DNA of 64,000 nucleotides from Beaufortia kweichowensis (taxonomy: Eukaryota; Chordata; Actinopteri; Cypriniformes; Gastromyzontidae), in NCBI GenBank assembly GCA_019155185.1, contig CM032816.1:11172292-11236291 (forward strand), written 5' to 3'. The notes under the pieces were generated by a model. The model did no database searches and was not told where the DNA came from. It saw only the letters and a list, made by a program, of their open reading frames with translations. Below, one piece after another: positions 1 to 12,783 of the stretch (its first letter is position 1; each line of letters begins with the position of its first letter). Made by a program: the position numbers and the translations under genes.

Positions 1-1185
1 ATCTCGGTTTTTATAGATCCCCCTTCATCACAGAAAAACAAGAAAGACCATGAATCTGAACACAGAGACAGAATAACAAATGTGTCTGGAATTCATCTTC
101 AGCCTTAATTCCTTCGCCTTTATTTTCTTCTATAAGCAACACAATCAGTCCATGAATGAGATGAAATTAGCAAACACTTTCCATAACAAACCATCACATT
201 CATCACCAGCTTAAAATAACCAATCACAGCATGCACGCTGATTCCATTAAAGACTCTTTTAAGATGAAAACACGAGTGATGTTGGCGGTGTGATTTAACA
301 CAAACACTTTCACTAACAGTCAACACAGCTGTTTAATGCCAGAGACGAGCCGTGACAAACGAATCCCTGCAGCAGTGTGCCGTAAAATTAGACACGGTCC
401 CTTAGAGAAACTCCTCTGGGCATCAGTCAAGAAACAACAGAGCTCATACTGTATATCAAACATCAGTGACACTTTACAATAATGTTCTCCTTATTCATAT
501 CTGTTAATGTTAGCTAACATGAACTATTAATAAATAACATATGTTTACATTATTCATTAATGTTATATAGTTTATACCAAATGTTGTTTGTTCCCTACAA
601 TGGTTTCTGTTACAAAAACCAGTATGAACCATCACCATTACAAAGTAGACTTTTTAATTTGAAAACAGTATTAGTAAATGTCACAATTAGCATTAACTAA
701 AATAAATAATTAAAAAATAGTATTGTTTATTGTGAGATAATGTTAACAGCTTATTGTGAAGTATTAGTCAAACATCATTAATATTCATTCATTCATTATC
801 TATTGAACATGTTAATTTATTCTCCTTTACGAGAATACAGCCGTTGCCATGACGACGACGTACGCAACGTGAGAGGCAGTAACAGCCTTGACAGATATCA
901 AACGCGATCAATTCAACTTTTTATAGTGCACCAAAATACTCACTTACTAAATTACTTTATTAAAATAAACGGTGCCAGTGTCATAATCTGTGTTTTTAAT
1001 TTCGAATTGAACGCGTTATTAAAACATAACGTCGTTTAACAACGTAACAGGACTAGGCACAAGTTTGTTTGCGATTGTGGGACATTGTGAACTAGTATTT
1101 TGCCTGCTGCTCATATATGTTTTTGATATTAAAATCACAGATATGCGCAGATATGATCAGTCTACTACATGTGATTAAAGAGAAA
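1..1185. other. Left-edge non-coding DNA
   Basis: AT-rich sequence with no open frame that resembles a protein family. Short frames on both strands lack splice signals and family similarity. I see no gene, only flank of the possible promoter at about 1.2 kb. Confidence 0.5.
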
Positions 1186-1197
1186 TGTCAATGTTAC

Positions 1198-1285
1198 CTG
1201 ACACTCCTGAGCTGATCACGAGAGGAAGATGATGGAAGCCCGTCACAACATGGCGGCTGCAGTACCGGAAGTTCCTCTTATACGT
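1198..1285 (-). promoter_or_regulatory. Possible housekeeping-type promoter with a non-coding first exon
   Basis: A locally GC-richer patch carries an ETS-type site (CCGGAAGT on the plus strand, 1265-1272) next to a YY1-like ATGGCGGC (1250-1257), a pairing typical of vertebrate housekeeping promoters. On the minus strand a good donor (GTGTCAG followed by GTAACA) ends at 1198, so a short untranslated first exon of a gene lying off the left edge is possible. On the plus strand a short ATG-led frame through ATGGCGGC stops after about 20 codons. Direction and target gene are not resolved. Confidence 0.3.
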
Positions 1286-2192
1286 TAAAGATTACATTTT
1301 TTATGAAGAGATCTAATCGATTAATAAAGACTTGACTTTTGTAAAAGTAAAAGTTTGTTTAAGTGACAATAAAAAATACTTTTTAAGCCTGGTTTCGTCT
1401 TAATGAGCCAAATTTATATTCCATTTATATTTTATAAATATTTTGTATATTTTATTTTCGGAGATTTTGCCAAAGTAATTATTTAAGATATGTTACTTAT
1501 TTGTAAACTTGGGTAACTTTTTTAATTTGAATTAAATTCAATTAAATTCAATCTAAAATATTACTAAACTTTTATTTTAACATAATGCATGTCTACTATA
1601 ATTTGTATACTGTGGTTTGATTTTGGTACAAACTACAAATGTATTTTCCTTGTCTGTGTCCTTTGATATTACAGCTTAGAATATTATTAATTTAACTGTC
1701 AGTAAATTATTATTGTCATGGCATAATTTTTATGGCTGCAGATCGTATGGCACTTACAGCAGGTGGCGCAGAAATGCATGTGGTTTAAAGAGTAAAAATG
1801 ATAAATCGTTTATTTGGCATATTAAGATGGGCAGCTGCTATTGTAATAAAGGGGAATGACAAAGTTTAGCTTTAAAGAATCATTGCTTGAGATCAGATTT
1901 TGCTCATATCAACCTTACTCACATTTTTCATAACAAAACAGTACATTACCATACTACTATTTGTGTGATATATAATACACACTTTGCACAATATGAAACT
2001 TTTTTCTGTAGATAGAATGCATGGATGATTTACTGTAAATGTGCAAAGTGTATTACTGTACCTTCATTCCTAACTGTTCCTGACTGATTATTTGATTGAA
2101 ACGGCAAGTTATGACACATGATTATTTTGCATTCTGCAAATGATAACTGTGAATACATTGCATACTGTACACTGCATGTTTCACACACACAT

Positions 2193-2222
2193 ACACATAT
2201 ATATATATATATATATATATAT
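2193..2222. repeat. CA/AT dinucleotide microsatellite
   Basis: A short ACACAC run passes directly into a perfect alternating AT run, about 235 bases before the shisal1 start codon. The small frames across it are repeat artefacts. Confidence 0.9.
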
Positions 2223-2457
2223 TGTAAATAGTACACTATTATTCCATTCTGAACAACTGAAAAAACTGAAAAGAATGCTTATCTTACTGTACACGACCAG
2301 AACCTCCATGATCATAACAACTGGCATTCTTCCACTACAGGTGTACATGCAGACTGTCAGAGCCATGAACAGACGCTGGAGATACAACATGACATCTGGA
2401 ACTAGCTGAAGCTGTCAGGCTTCATGTCTTCATCCTCCCCTGAGGGAGGACGAGAAG

Positions 2458-5400
2458 ATGAGTGTCACCAACCATCACTCTTTCAACGTCCTGATCGTCC
2501 TCCTCCTGTCCACTGCAGGTAAGAAGCGTGCAGATGTTCAGCTGGACTTACATTGATTGTGCATTTGCTTTCTGATATAAGCAGATCTATCAGAAATCCT
2601 GAGAAATAATCAATCCTGACATGAAGTTACAGCTACCAGAAAAGATGACACACCTGTCATTTTACCTGTCTGAATTACAATGGAATGGTTTATATTTATT
2701 TCTCTTTTTGAAATTATGCTTAGATTTCAGGGATGAACAAAAGTTTCCAAGACCAAAAGAAGTAGAATCATTTTAATAAAAACGATCCCCTGAGAAATAA
2801 AGTGCCAATAGCTGAAGCAACGTCCACTTTTCAGAAATGACTGCCACATGGCAATTCATTTCCCAGAATTCTTCTCCACTATCCATATGTGTCTCAAAGA
2901 GCTTTAGATGATGTCCAACTGTGAGTTCTCTCTCCAGCGGCAGAGTAAAGGTTCCATAACATTGATCGGGTGGCAGGATTGAGTGAGATTAAAGGTCATA
3001 AAGCTGGATCACATTGAGAAATCTCTTGAATTATTAAAGGCAGCCGTGAGTCATTCTCTTTGCTGTGGAGTATGACGCTCTGACAGCACAGAGAAAAACA
3101 GGAGGAGGGTGTCACGAGTCTTTGTGTGGTGATAAAACTCCAACACGCTCTTGATTTGTTTTACTGTTCTGCACTTTTATTATCTTCTATAAATGAAGAT
3201 TGGGAATTATGAAATAACTTTTAGGAGGTCTGCTTTTTTGAACAGATATGTTTATATTTTACTAAAGCCCTGTTGATAGAGTCCAGACATCAGAAACATA
3301 TCAGTCTGTACACGAGTTATCTATTTAAAGACAATGGAAATATACATGCATTATAAATGTGACAAAATGTTTGTTGGGAGCCAACAAACTTTGTAGGATT
3401 TCTGTAAATTAAAATACACAAACCAGAAGCAATAATACCCAACAAATGAAGAAGAACATAAAGTAGCTTACTAATTTTCATTTTCATGTGTTCATTTATG
3501 AGGAATATGGACTGTTATAAATGTGAGAATTCTGAAAACAGCACGTTATCTGACTATGAAAAATCATGATTTAAACATAAAAAATGTTGCTGGCTAGGGA
3601 AAAGAAAGAGTGTAAATTGAAATATATGTTGTGATAAATATAACTATGAATAATGACGGTACCTTTAGGTCATACTGTTGCTATGGTTACCTGCTCAGAT
3701 GAACACCTCTTCCGAACATCTGTCGGTGTCAACTAACTTTACGATTACTGCAATAATCACTCCAACGATCACTCCTGTTTAGTTCATGTACTTTTAAAGA
3801 CCCTGAAAAATGATTTTGACTTGCACTGCTTTAATTGATCTTTATAAAAGTAAAGATATTTATTTCATAATGACATCAAAGGTTCATTTCTACTAAAGAT
3901 CTTTAAACAAACAAACATTTGTCTCATTAAACATATCAAACAAGAGTCTGACAAAAATAGAAACTCAATGTATCTACCTGAATCTTGTGTGAAGCAGAAC
4001 AGATTTATCATAAACGCTTTCATCTGAAAGGAAATTACTGTTTCTCTCGGTACGTCTTTACAGGCTTTGATTGTATCTCAACTAATTGGACTGAAACTCT
4101 ATAGCAATTGAAATTCAAAACAAGCGTATCTGTTGCCGACTGGAAGGTTTGATGTCTGTGAGCCGCTGATGTCATGCTGTTCGGTTTGGGGTAAATTGTG
4201 TCAGCACGGGTTAGTCACCCAGTCGGGTCCGACTGTCACTTTCTGTTTTCAGTTCTGAGATGACAAACAAGTCAGTTTATGTCAATTTAAAAACAATCAC
4301 AAACTGGTGTGTGTTTCTTAGTGCCATGTCACAGCAGCAAATATTTTAAACCTGATGGTTCTGAATGTCATCCATTTCCTAAAAGAGGATGAATTATAAC
4401 TAAAATTCAATAACCTTCTAATAAAAAGACTTAAGAGAAGATCAGTCGATCGGTAACAAAATATGCAGTTCATGTTGATGTTCATGAAGATGTGATGTTT
4501 TGTCTCTGCAGCTTTCTCTGCACATTTTCGTGTGTGTGAACCGTACACTGACCACAAGAGCAGATATCACTTTGGATTCCACTGTCCTCGTCTGTCAGAT
4601 AATAAGACCTACATGTTCTGCTGTCATCATAACAACACGGCCTTTAAATACTGCTGCAACGAGACCGAGTTTCAGACAGTCATGGGCGTCAATCTGACCA
4701 CCTCTCCAGACGGTTACGCACACAAGTGAGTTTTACAATTCTTGTGTATCATACTAAAGAATACATAAAGACTTGATTTATTTTTGTGTAAAAACAATTG
4801 CACCAACATATGTGGCACTTTCAACATCTATCAAACAGAGATTCACGAGGTTACTTTTCAACATCACTACCCCTCTTACACTGTTCGTCAAATATAAACT
4901 GGTCTCAGATCAATGTAGGATTCGCCCCTCACGGCTTCTTTTTACGATTGTGTCATGCCAGCTAATGATGTGGAAATATCTCAGGCTGTGGTGTACTGTA
5001 GCTCTCAGTCATTTCAAGGAGTTTCTGTAAGGATGGAGACCCCGGTGAGATGCCATTTAACTCTCATCTGTGGTCAGTGGGATGGAGCCAGTGATATTTA
5101 CTAATGGCCTGAGGTTATAAAACCCTTTTAGAGTGTCAGCTGAGAGTCAAGGACATGAAACTGTATCTTTCAGCACATTATCTGTTCAATGTTTGACTTT
5201 CAGTCTGGTGCTGATCTGATTTATCGTGCATCAGGATAATACGAGTCATCTACTGGTTAATGATGCCACACATGAACGATCTGAGACTGGTGTCTGTGGA
5301 TGATATCTGGAATAGCTAAAATTTTAATAATGAAGTTAGAAATGATTTGATCTGTTAACATGCAGGAATAAGTTACCATTTAAACAAAATATTAAAGAGC

Positions 5401-6370
5401 AAACACAAGATTAAAGTTAACATTGATCCGCTTTACTTTGATACATGTTTCTGGACATATTCTGAATGATTTATAAATGCTTGTTCCAAGTAAAACATTT
5501 TTGTCTTTGAAATCTTTCATTAAACATTGACTAACGTTCTTCACCTCTAAAAGCACATACCTACCCAAAAAAGAAGTTTGCTATTATACTTTCCATCACT
5601 ACATTGCTGTTTTTATGTAGCAATATGATAATAAAAATTTATCGGTGGACTAACTTGCTAAGGCCAGTTTTTGTTTGTGATATGATAAATGGTCATTTTG
5701 GACCCTGGATACCAGCATCAAAGATTTCTGACATCATATGCACAACATCTATAATCGCTCTTGAACCTAATAAGATGATACGTTATCAAAACCCAAATAC
5801 AGTTCTGCTTAGATCTTCAGGCCTTATGTGTTGTTTTAATGAAAAAGTATTGCTTTATCTGCTATTTACTTTCAGTCTGACCAAAAAACAGCAATAAAGG
5901 TTTATTAACCCAACTCCTTTAATGGATCCTGAATTTATTGCAGCACTTTAGCTTTTAAAGAGTTTTTGATATCGTATATCAAAATGACTATGTGTCAAGT
6001 GCTCCTAAATCTCTCATCTTCTCTTCGTCACAGCAATTACTCGGCATTAATCGGCGTGTGGATCTATGGATTTTTCGTCATGGTGCTTTTAGCGCTTGAC
6101 TTCCTGTACTACTCAGCGATGAACTATGAAGTGTGCAGGGTATATCTGGAGAAGTGCGGTCTCGGGGGCCGCTGGCTGACACAGGCCCGCAGTCAGTGGC
6201 ACGCCTGTGCACAGGAAGAACAGGACGGGGGGACGGTGGTCCGACCCGCAGGTCCATCAGAACATCAGGAGCAGCATCATCAGTTTGGATGTGGTCACGT
6301 GAGACACAGCCTGACGGAGGGAACGCAGGGCCCTGCACAGATCACACGCAACACAGCGACTGCCTGGTGA
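2458..6370 (+). CDS. shisal1: Shisa-like protein 1, small type I membrane protein
   Basis: Coding exons 2458-2518, 4512-4725 and 6034-6370, about 203 codons (human SHISAL1 about 199). The ATG at 2458 opens a hydrophobic signal peptide (residues 1 to about 23). The ectodomain starts AHFRVCEPYTDH and has the Shisa cysteine pattern (HCP, FCCHHN, YCCNE) and two N-glycosylation sequons. A single transmembrane helix lies near residues 97-119 (GVWIYGFFVMVLL). Phases join cleanly at both introns. Shisa-like proteins are thought to modulate Wnt or receptor trafficking; this member is poorly characterised. The cytoplasmic tail (from about RWLTQ) diverges from mammals. Exon 3 either reads to TGA at 6368-6370 or splices at CTG|GTGAGT (6367) to an acceptor ending at 9690, where TG+A again makes a stop. 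The 3' end is the least certain part. Confidence 0.85.
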
Positions 6371-9060
6371 GTCTGTGCAAAAAACATAAACACAGACTCT
6401 TATTTTTATTCTGAAAATAGCTCTTATAAACTATACCAAACATCCTGCTTTTAGACACAAACACACATCTTTGAAATGTGTTTGGCATTGTGAATATTCA
6501 TCAAACACAGTTATAAATTCTCAGGAGAGACAACACTTTTATACATAATGGGCCATGATCCAGATCCAGCACGTATAAAAATGTTTTAACATAAGATATG
6601 TCTGCTAGCAGAACTGGGTCATTGTAAAAAATAATGAAAGCTATGTCCTTGTTTTTGAGCAATTTTCATTGTTGAAAATTGTTTATTTTACCCTGATTCG
6701 CAATGGTAAACTTATAATAATTATTTAAAAGTTGTTATCTGTCAGGTACGATTCCTCTGGAAATATCATCTTGATGTCATTTGACACATAAAAATAAGTA
6801 CATAGAGTAACCTACAATTTTATGTTTCAAACAGAGATGAATAGAGTAGTTACAGATTTGAGCTTTTAAGCAGATTTAAGCAAAAAATCTGAATCTTGCA
6901 AACACAATATGGATGTCTTGGTAGACTGATATGAACCTGCGTTAGATTTAATCTTGTCAACGTTTGCCATATTGGAGTGCGGTGTGCATCAGAAGGTCTG
7001 TGGGTGTGTTGCCTGGAGCCAAGACTAAAACACATACACACACTGTTCTCATACAACACACAAGTGTCACAACAAGACACTGTTGCTTTGTTAGTTGAGT
7101 GAAAACCCATCTAATTAAACCTGTCGTCTCTGGTAAACCCTCTCATTAACAATCACAGGACTCTCAGATAGATTCAAGGAGTCGAAAACTTTATAGAGAG
7201 AGAAAAAGAGTTCAACCTCAATGACGGTGGCTGAGATTTTGTGCACGCTTTGTAAAAAATAAATAAGTATGTCAATATAAATATAAAAATAACATGAATA
7301 AAAAATATTATTGTTATTTAAAAAAATATCTAAAATAAAAAACTGTATAGTTCAGATTGTAGTTCAGAGTTTTTATATGTATATTCAATATGTGCAGTAA
7401 CAGTTATCAAGTTAAAACAGTCATTACTTTTACAATTCTGTCTTTTAAAGCTATACTGACGCAAAAATGATGCATATTATATTTACACGTATTATTTCAC
7501 AATTACACACATCAATTATGTTCTTATCAGCTCCGATTTTGACAGCATTTCCACTTTTAGTATAAGGAAAAAATAGTCGATGTGAGAAATATTTTCAGTT
7601 TCGTTCTTTCTGCAGTTTAGTCTAAACCAGACAGTTCTTTAAAGCATAATGCCACCATTAAAAAAAGCACAGCATGGTATTAAAACAGGCTGGAGACATG
7701 AATAGCCCATCATATGAGGGTTGAAAGTCAGCTAGTTGAGATCTTTAAAGGATCTTCCCCAGGAGCATTGTGGGAAATGGCAGAAGCGGCCCCGGCTCGG
7801 AGGGAAACATCTGTTAAAGAAAGAAAGAGAGGGAGAAAAAGAAAACCACAAACGGGGGTCCCGGACTAAAATAGAAGTCAGGGAATTTAAGACGTTTATA
7901 CGGGTCACATCATTCTCTGCCCATTTGCTGTGGTTTTATTTGACGGCTACGTGCCGTTTCCTTCCTCCCGGCCTGAGAAACACTGCCGGCGTCTTTAAAT
8001 GACATCTGATTCTTGTGTTATGTTCTAGTGAGAGACAGAAGCCCGGGGGAATGATGGGGTACCATTAGTGTTTGACTGATATGTCGGGCATGGGAATCAT
8101 CTTTTAAGACTAAAAAAGACACATTTTATTAAGAGACAGTTTTAATGCCCACTTAAGACACATTCAACTTCTTTATTGCCGTTTGTTTTCTTCAGGAAAA
8201 TTTCAGAAGAAACATTATACATTTATGCATTTGAAACTAGACGTAACCAATAGTCGTCATGTTCCAGAACATACAGTAATATATACAGAAACATACTTTT
8301 ATTGGATTTCATGTCTAAATACATTTCCTCTGGGTTCTTCATTAATGAAAGTTTCTCCATTGCCACAAAAACTGACTGTAGTTGTCTCATTAAATGGACT
8401 TCAAGACTTCTTCACCCTTGTTTTTTTTTTTTTAAGAGTAAACCACTAAAATAATGACCGCTTAATGCTGAGTTACATAATGCAGGTTAAGTATCAGGTT
8501 CAGAGAATCACAGCTCGGGTTTGGCACTAATGCTTTAAATCTGCTGATTGGGATGTGAAGGTACCACAAGAAAAGAAACTGCTGATACTCGAGTGAGAAA
8601 ATTATGAGAATTAAGAAGCTAAACTCTAAAGTGAGAAGTTTTTGAAACAGTAAAAGCACAAAACAAGAAAAAACAAAACCTCAACACATTAGATATATGT
8701 TGATGCAGATTACAAGTTGGCAGCTCGACTAAAAGAATCAAACAGATAGAAAAAAATCTTAATCAAACAAGCTTCAAGTATTTGCATCTCAATAGATTTA
8801 TATATCATTACACTCGTTATGGATGCACATTTTGGGCGGGTAAAAACTATACATTAGATTTCCATATTTCATGTTCGAGTATCTTGCATAAAATATCGAC
8901 ATTTCTACTATGTATTTGTTGCTTGCAAAAAGGATTTATTTCATCAGAATACAAGCAAAGTGTTTAGTTTGTGAAAATACAGAACAAACAGCGTGAGATG
9001 TTGGAATATTGCATGACTGTTTCTGGGTTTAATGTTAAATGAATGTTAGCATTGGCTCAC
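6371..9060. other. shisal1 3' intron or downstream region, no gene recognised
   Basis: If exon 3 of shisal1 splices onward, this is intron; otherwise it is 3' flank. It contains AT-rich unique sequence and a GC-richer patch at about 7730-8050 (including an AAAGAAAGAGAGGG purine stretch) with a short 88-codon frame of no recognised similarity. That patch could be a conserved non-coding element, but comparison with another fish would be needed. Confidence 0.4.
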
Positions 9061-9142
9061 CTCTCAGTGTCCTGCTGATCTCTCAGCTTCTGCTCCCGTC
9101 TGCTCAGGGGTACATATGCCCATTTCACACCAGAGACTTGAC
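9061..9142 (-). other. Candidate orphan exon on the minus strand
   Basis: On the minus strand a segment of 82 bases lies between a good acceptor (GAATTCAG) and a good donor (GAGAG|GTGAGC) and stays open in one frame. The peptide contains VKWAYVPLSRREQKLRDQQ. Composition is coding-like and not repeat-derived. I cannot assign a family and found no partner exon, so it may be part of an unannotated gene inside the shisal1 region or a chance arrangement. Confidence 0.25.
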
Positions 9143-9415
9143 CTGAATTCAGAAGAAAGACCCGGAGGCGACGGACAGAATGTTATTAGGGAAACAAAAT
9201 CCTAAACTGTCATGTCCACTCTCACGTACATCAGAAGAGCTGTTAAACCAGACTGTGTGTCCAACCCCGTCATTCTGTGCCCGTTCCTGATGATACTGTT
9301 TTTAAGAGCTTAAAGGCTAAGCAATAAGCTGTGATATGTCTAGTTATGCGAGAGTAAGGTGTGTGTTTGCAATAAGGTGATAAGAGAGATCATTTACATA
9401 CAGTAAATATAGAAC

Positions 9416-9442
9416 CAGTCAAAAGTTGAGACACAACTGAGA
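9416..9442. repeat. Fragment of the ACCAGTCAAAAG palindromic element family
   Basis: ACCAGTCAAAAGTTGAGACAC matches the arm of a common fish palindromic mobile element. A related complete hairpin is nested in the ap4e1 intron near 56.1 kb. Only one arm is seen here. Confidence 0.5.
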
Positions 9443-9869
9443 AAAATGGCACCGTTCCACAGGTTATTTCACTATTCACTTTAATATTTCATATCTGAAT
9501 TTTGATCTAATCATGACAAACTATATATTGATCTTATGTCTAAGACTCAATAAACATAAACTAAAAACAAATCTAAAAAATGTTAATATTACCTGATATT
9601 AAAAAAGAATTATTTAAAATGATTATTTATGTTTTTTTAGTATCTAGTTTTTAATATTCTAATTGTTCCTCTTGATTCTTTTCCTCACAGAGTTACCAAA
9701 TACAAAGACCAGCCGGTGGAGTGATGATGAAGTGCATCATGGGAAATGTAGCACACGCCCCTCTGCCACATGGACCTCAGTATGCCACAGGTTTAGTCCT
9801 GTCAATCTCCAAACAGTCCAAATCCTTCTGAGCACAAGCTTCACCCCCCTACAAAAATCCCAAACCTAA

Positions 9870-12783
9870 GAAAACAATGACAGGAATATTAAGGCGCTCG
9901 GGATTCATCAGAGGAGAGATGTTCTGTTGTGTGGAACTGCAGAAGCGGATTAAAACGAGGAACTCATGGACACATGGACACTCATCCAGAACACGAGAGT
10001 GTTTTTGAGGAACATATGTAGCCGTTTCCTGCAAAACATCTCTGTAGCTGCGTGACGTCTGTGTATTTGTTTCTAGACTGAAACTATGGTCTACTAGAAA
10101 CTTCTGGAAGTATGAAGAGATGGAAATTGCCGAGCGTTCTCTCTACCCATCATTGCCCCCCACGACGGACGTTTTTGCAGTAAATATCACAGTTAAGAAT
10201 ATTTAGGGTGAGTTTTGTTTTTGACTACTGTTGTGATTATGATATTTTTCTCATTCGTGAGAATCAGTGAGGTAGCAAAATTTATGTCAATTAGATTTTT
10301 CTATTGTATTTCATGCCTTGAGCTGAGATTTCACTGTACCGTATGAATGTGTCGAGACAGTTTTGTTATACGGTTCTCACTTTGTTATTGATATTGATTG
10401 GTTGAGATTTTTACTTTAGATTTTGAGTGAACTGCTGAAATAAACGCTGATGACTAACATACGATTACACACTCTTCAATATTACAAAACAGTCGTTTTA
10501 AAAAATGACTGACAGCTAAAACACTCAAATTATGTTTAAAAACTAGCATTTGAAAAACAATGTTTACCTTTCTCTTAAAAAAGGAAGAACACTGCCTTCT
10601 GCCGTCTTTCTTCAAGGTCTAAAACCGGAAACAGATATTTTTACTTATTACGCTGGAATGACAGGAAATGACCTCGTGATTCAGCATCATTACTAAATAT
10701 CACACTTCAAAGCAACTTCACTTATGACAATATGAGTCTAAAAGTTTTTTAGAAAACAGCGTATCATCATGTACTGTAGCTCCATGATCTTTAGATTGGA
10801 GTAATTGGATGATCTAAATGAAGCTCAAGGTGAAGTTCATCAAATCAGAGAGTGTGTAGAAAGAGGCGCTGGATTGCAGAATTACTGATTTGAACACATT
10901 GAAGATGTTGCACATTCAGCCGCTGGTCAGACTTCTGTTAAATTCAAACATCTGTCATTCACAAAGTTTTACAAGTGCTCTTTTAAAAAGAAAGGTGCGA
11001 CACTAGTGATGCCATAGAAGAACCGGGTTTGGTTCCCAAAAGAAGCATAAAGTCAAAGAACTATTTATTTCTTTTTTTGTGCAAAATTAAAAGGATTAGT
11101 TCACCCAAAAATAAAAATTCTTCAATAATTTATTCACCATCATGTCTTTCTTCTGAAGAACACAAAAGAAGATATTTTTAAAAATGTTTCTTCCATTGTA
11201 TGAACATGAAACCATTTCTCAAAATATCTTCTTGTGTGTTCTTGTACAGGTTTGGCTGACAGTATTTTTGGAAGAACTATTCCTTAAAATAACCTTTTGC
11301 ATCTTGACCTCCCGTCATCACCACACTCTGAGAAATGAGACAAACTCATTATTTTAATTGAATTGAAAGCTGTAATGAGCTGTATGTGATCTCACCTGTC
11401 AACTCACAGCTGGAAAACAGCTTCACGTAGAGTAAATTACAGTCCTTCTTACCCTTCTTACACCCGTCATCAGATGCCTTCAGTGATCACCTGTGTGTCA
11501 CAACAGGTGCTTCAGTAACACAAACACACACAGATACACATTATGGTACACAAATTTGTAGCACACAGGAAAAAATAAACGTTCTTAAAGCTGAAATTTA
11601 TTTTCTTAAACTTTAACATCAAATGTTTCTTACACAAAGAATCACATGACTTCAGATTTGGTGCTTTTACATCCTTGAAGGCTTCGGTTCCCTTTCATTA
11701 TAATTGCATGGAAAAAACATCTAGAACAATCTCCTTTTATGTTCATATAGCTTTGAAATGACGTGAGGGTGAAATTATTGCTTTAAATCAAGAGTACTGT
11801 GTGAAAGATTAGCGACAGTGAGTCATCTGTATTCATGGCCCAAGGCCTGTGATGATGAGACGTTGGCGGGGACTTCGGTCACTGCGTACGGTTGTCATTC
11901 GTGCTCATTTGGACCATTCGCTGTCAGTCCTGTAGAAAACACCCCGGCGTCCCATCACAGCACATCCAGACACATCATTAGCTGACCGACAGCGAAACAG
12001 AGAACGTATCGGGCAGCACTTATCATCGACGGATGGTTTGTGTCTCAGAAGTCTGTCTAACAGGACTTCAAGAATCAGAATCTGGCCGACACAGAGATCC
12101 AGACGGGTTACTTTGGGTCACTGTGTGGGATGTTTTTAAAGTTATAAAAGTGAGAAATGTCTGTCTGTCTGGCCGTCCCACCGGCTCACCGCATCCAGCT
12201 GTATTTCTCCATCTTCTATTATTATCTATTATTATGACACAAACACCCATAATAAAGTATAAGAAAGATCAAAATAATATGGTTACAGATATGAATGAAA
12301 AACAAACTGGCATGAGAATAAAAATGTCTGTTTGAAATTACCCACGGGCAATTCACCATCACCATATCCGCCCGCACCTCGAACCCGGCACAATCACAGA
12401 GAATAGACCCGCTTAAACTGCCCATAATGCTTTTGCCATTTAGATTAAATGAAAGCCATTCACCATATCCAATTTGAAAGAAGACACATTAAGGAAATTA
12501 AATTATGGAGGTGGATAAAGAGAGAGATGCCCCGCTGACGTCAAAGCGAGCGCTTGGGATTTTGTCATCGGCGTTTGGTCAAATTTTGATTAAAACACTT
12601 TGATAAATATACAGTATATAAATAAAGATGTGTCACTTTTATTTGAAAACAAGCTGCAAATCAGCGGAAAAATGTTAAGCGATACATTTAGGCTAATACA
12701 CATCTGTCCAACAACAAAAGTCAGGGAAAGTGGATGAGAGGAAAGGTGAGGTTAAATTGAAGCTGTCGGCATCTAAAAGCAAT
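9870..12783. other. Intergenic region between shisal1 and parvg
   Basis: AT-rich, no recognisable gene. It contains one dispersed-repeat fragment (11093 onward), short CA runs near 11520 and a palindromic TGACGTCA at about 12536. A minus-strand AATAAA (12638-12643) lies about 140 bases past the parvg stop and is a plausible polyadenylation signal. A 100-codon plus-strand frame at 12033-12335 has no family similarity. Confidence 0.5.
11093..11290 (+). repeat. Dispersed cyprinid-type repeat (GGATTAGTTCACCC family)
   Basis: It starts with GGATTAGTTCACCCAAAAAT and continues through CACCATCATGTCTTTCTTCTGAAGAACACAAAAG. I recognise this as a very common dispersed repeat of zebrafish and other cyprinids. 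A shorter relative lies in a gnb5 intron near 51.99 kb (GGGATAGTTCACCCC). Confidence 0.6.

Noticed and set aside
12033..12335. 100-codon plus-strand frame
   Set aside because: No similarity and no gene-like context; includes a low-complexity ATTATTATTA stretch.
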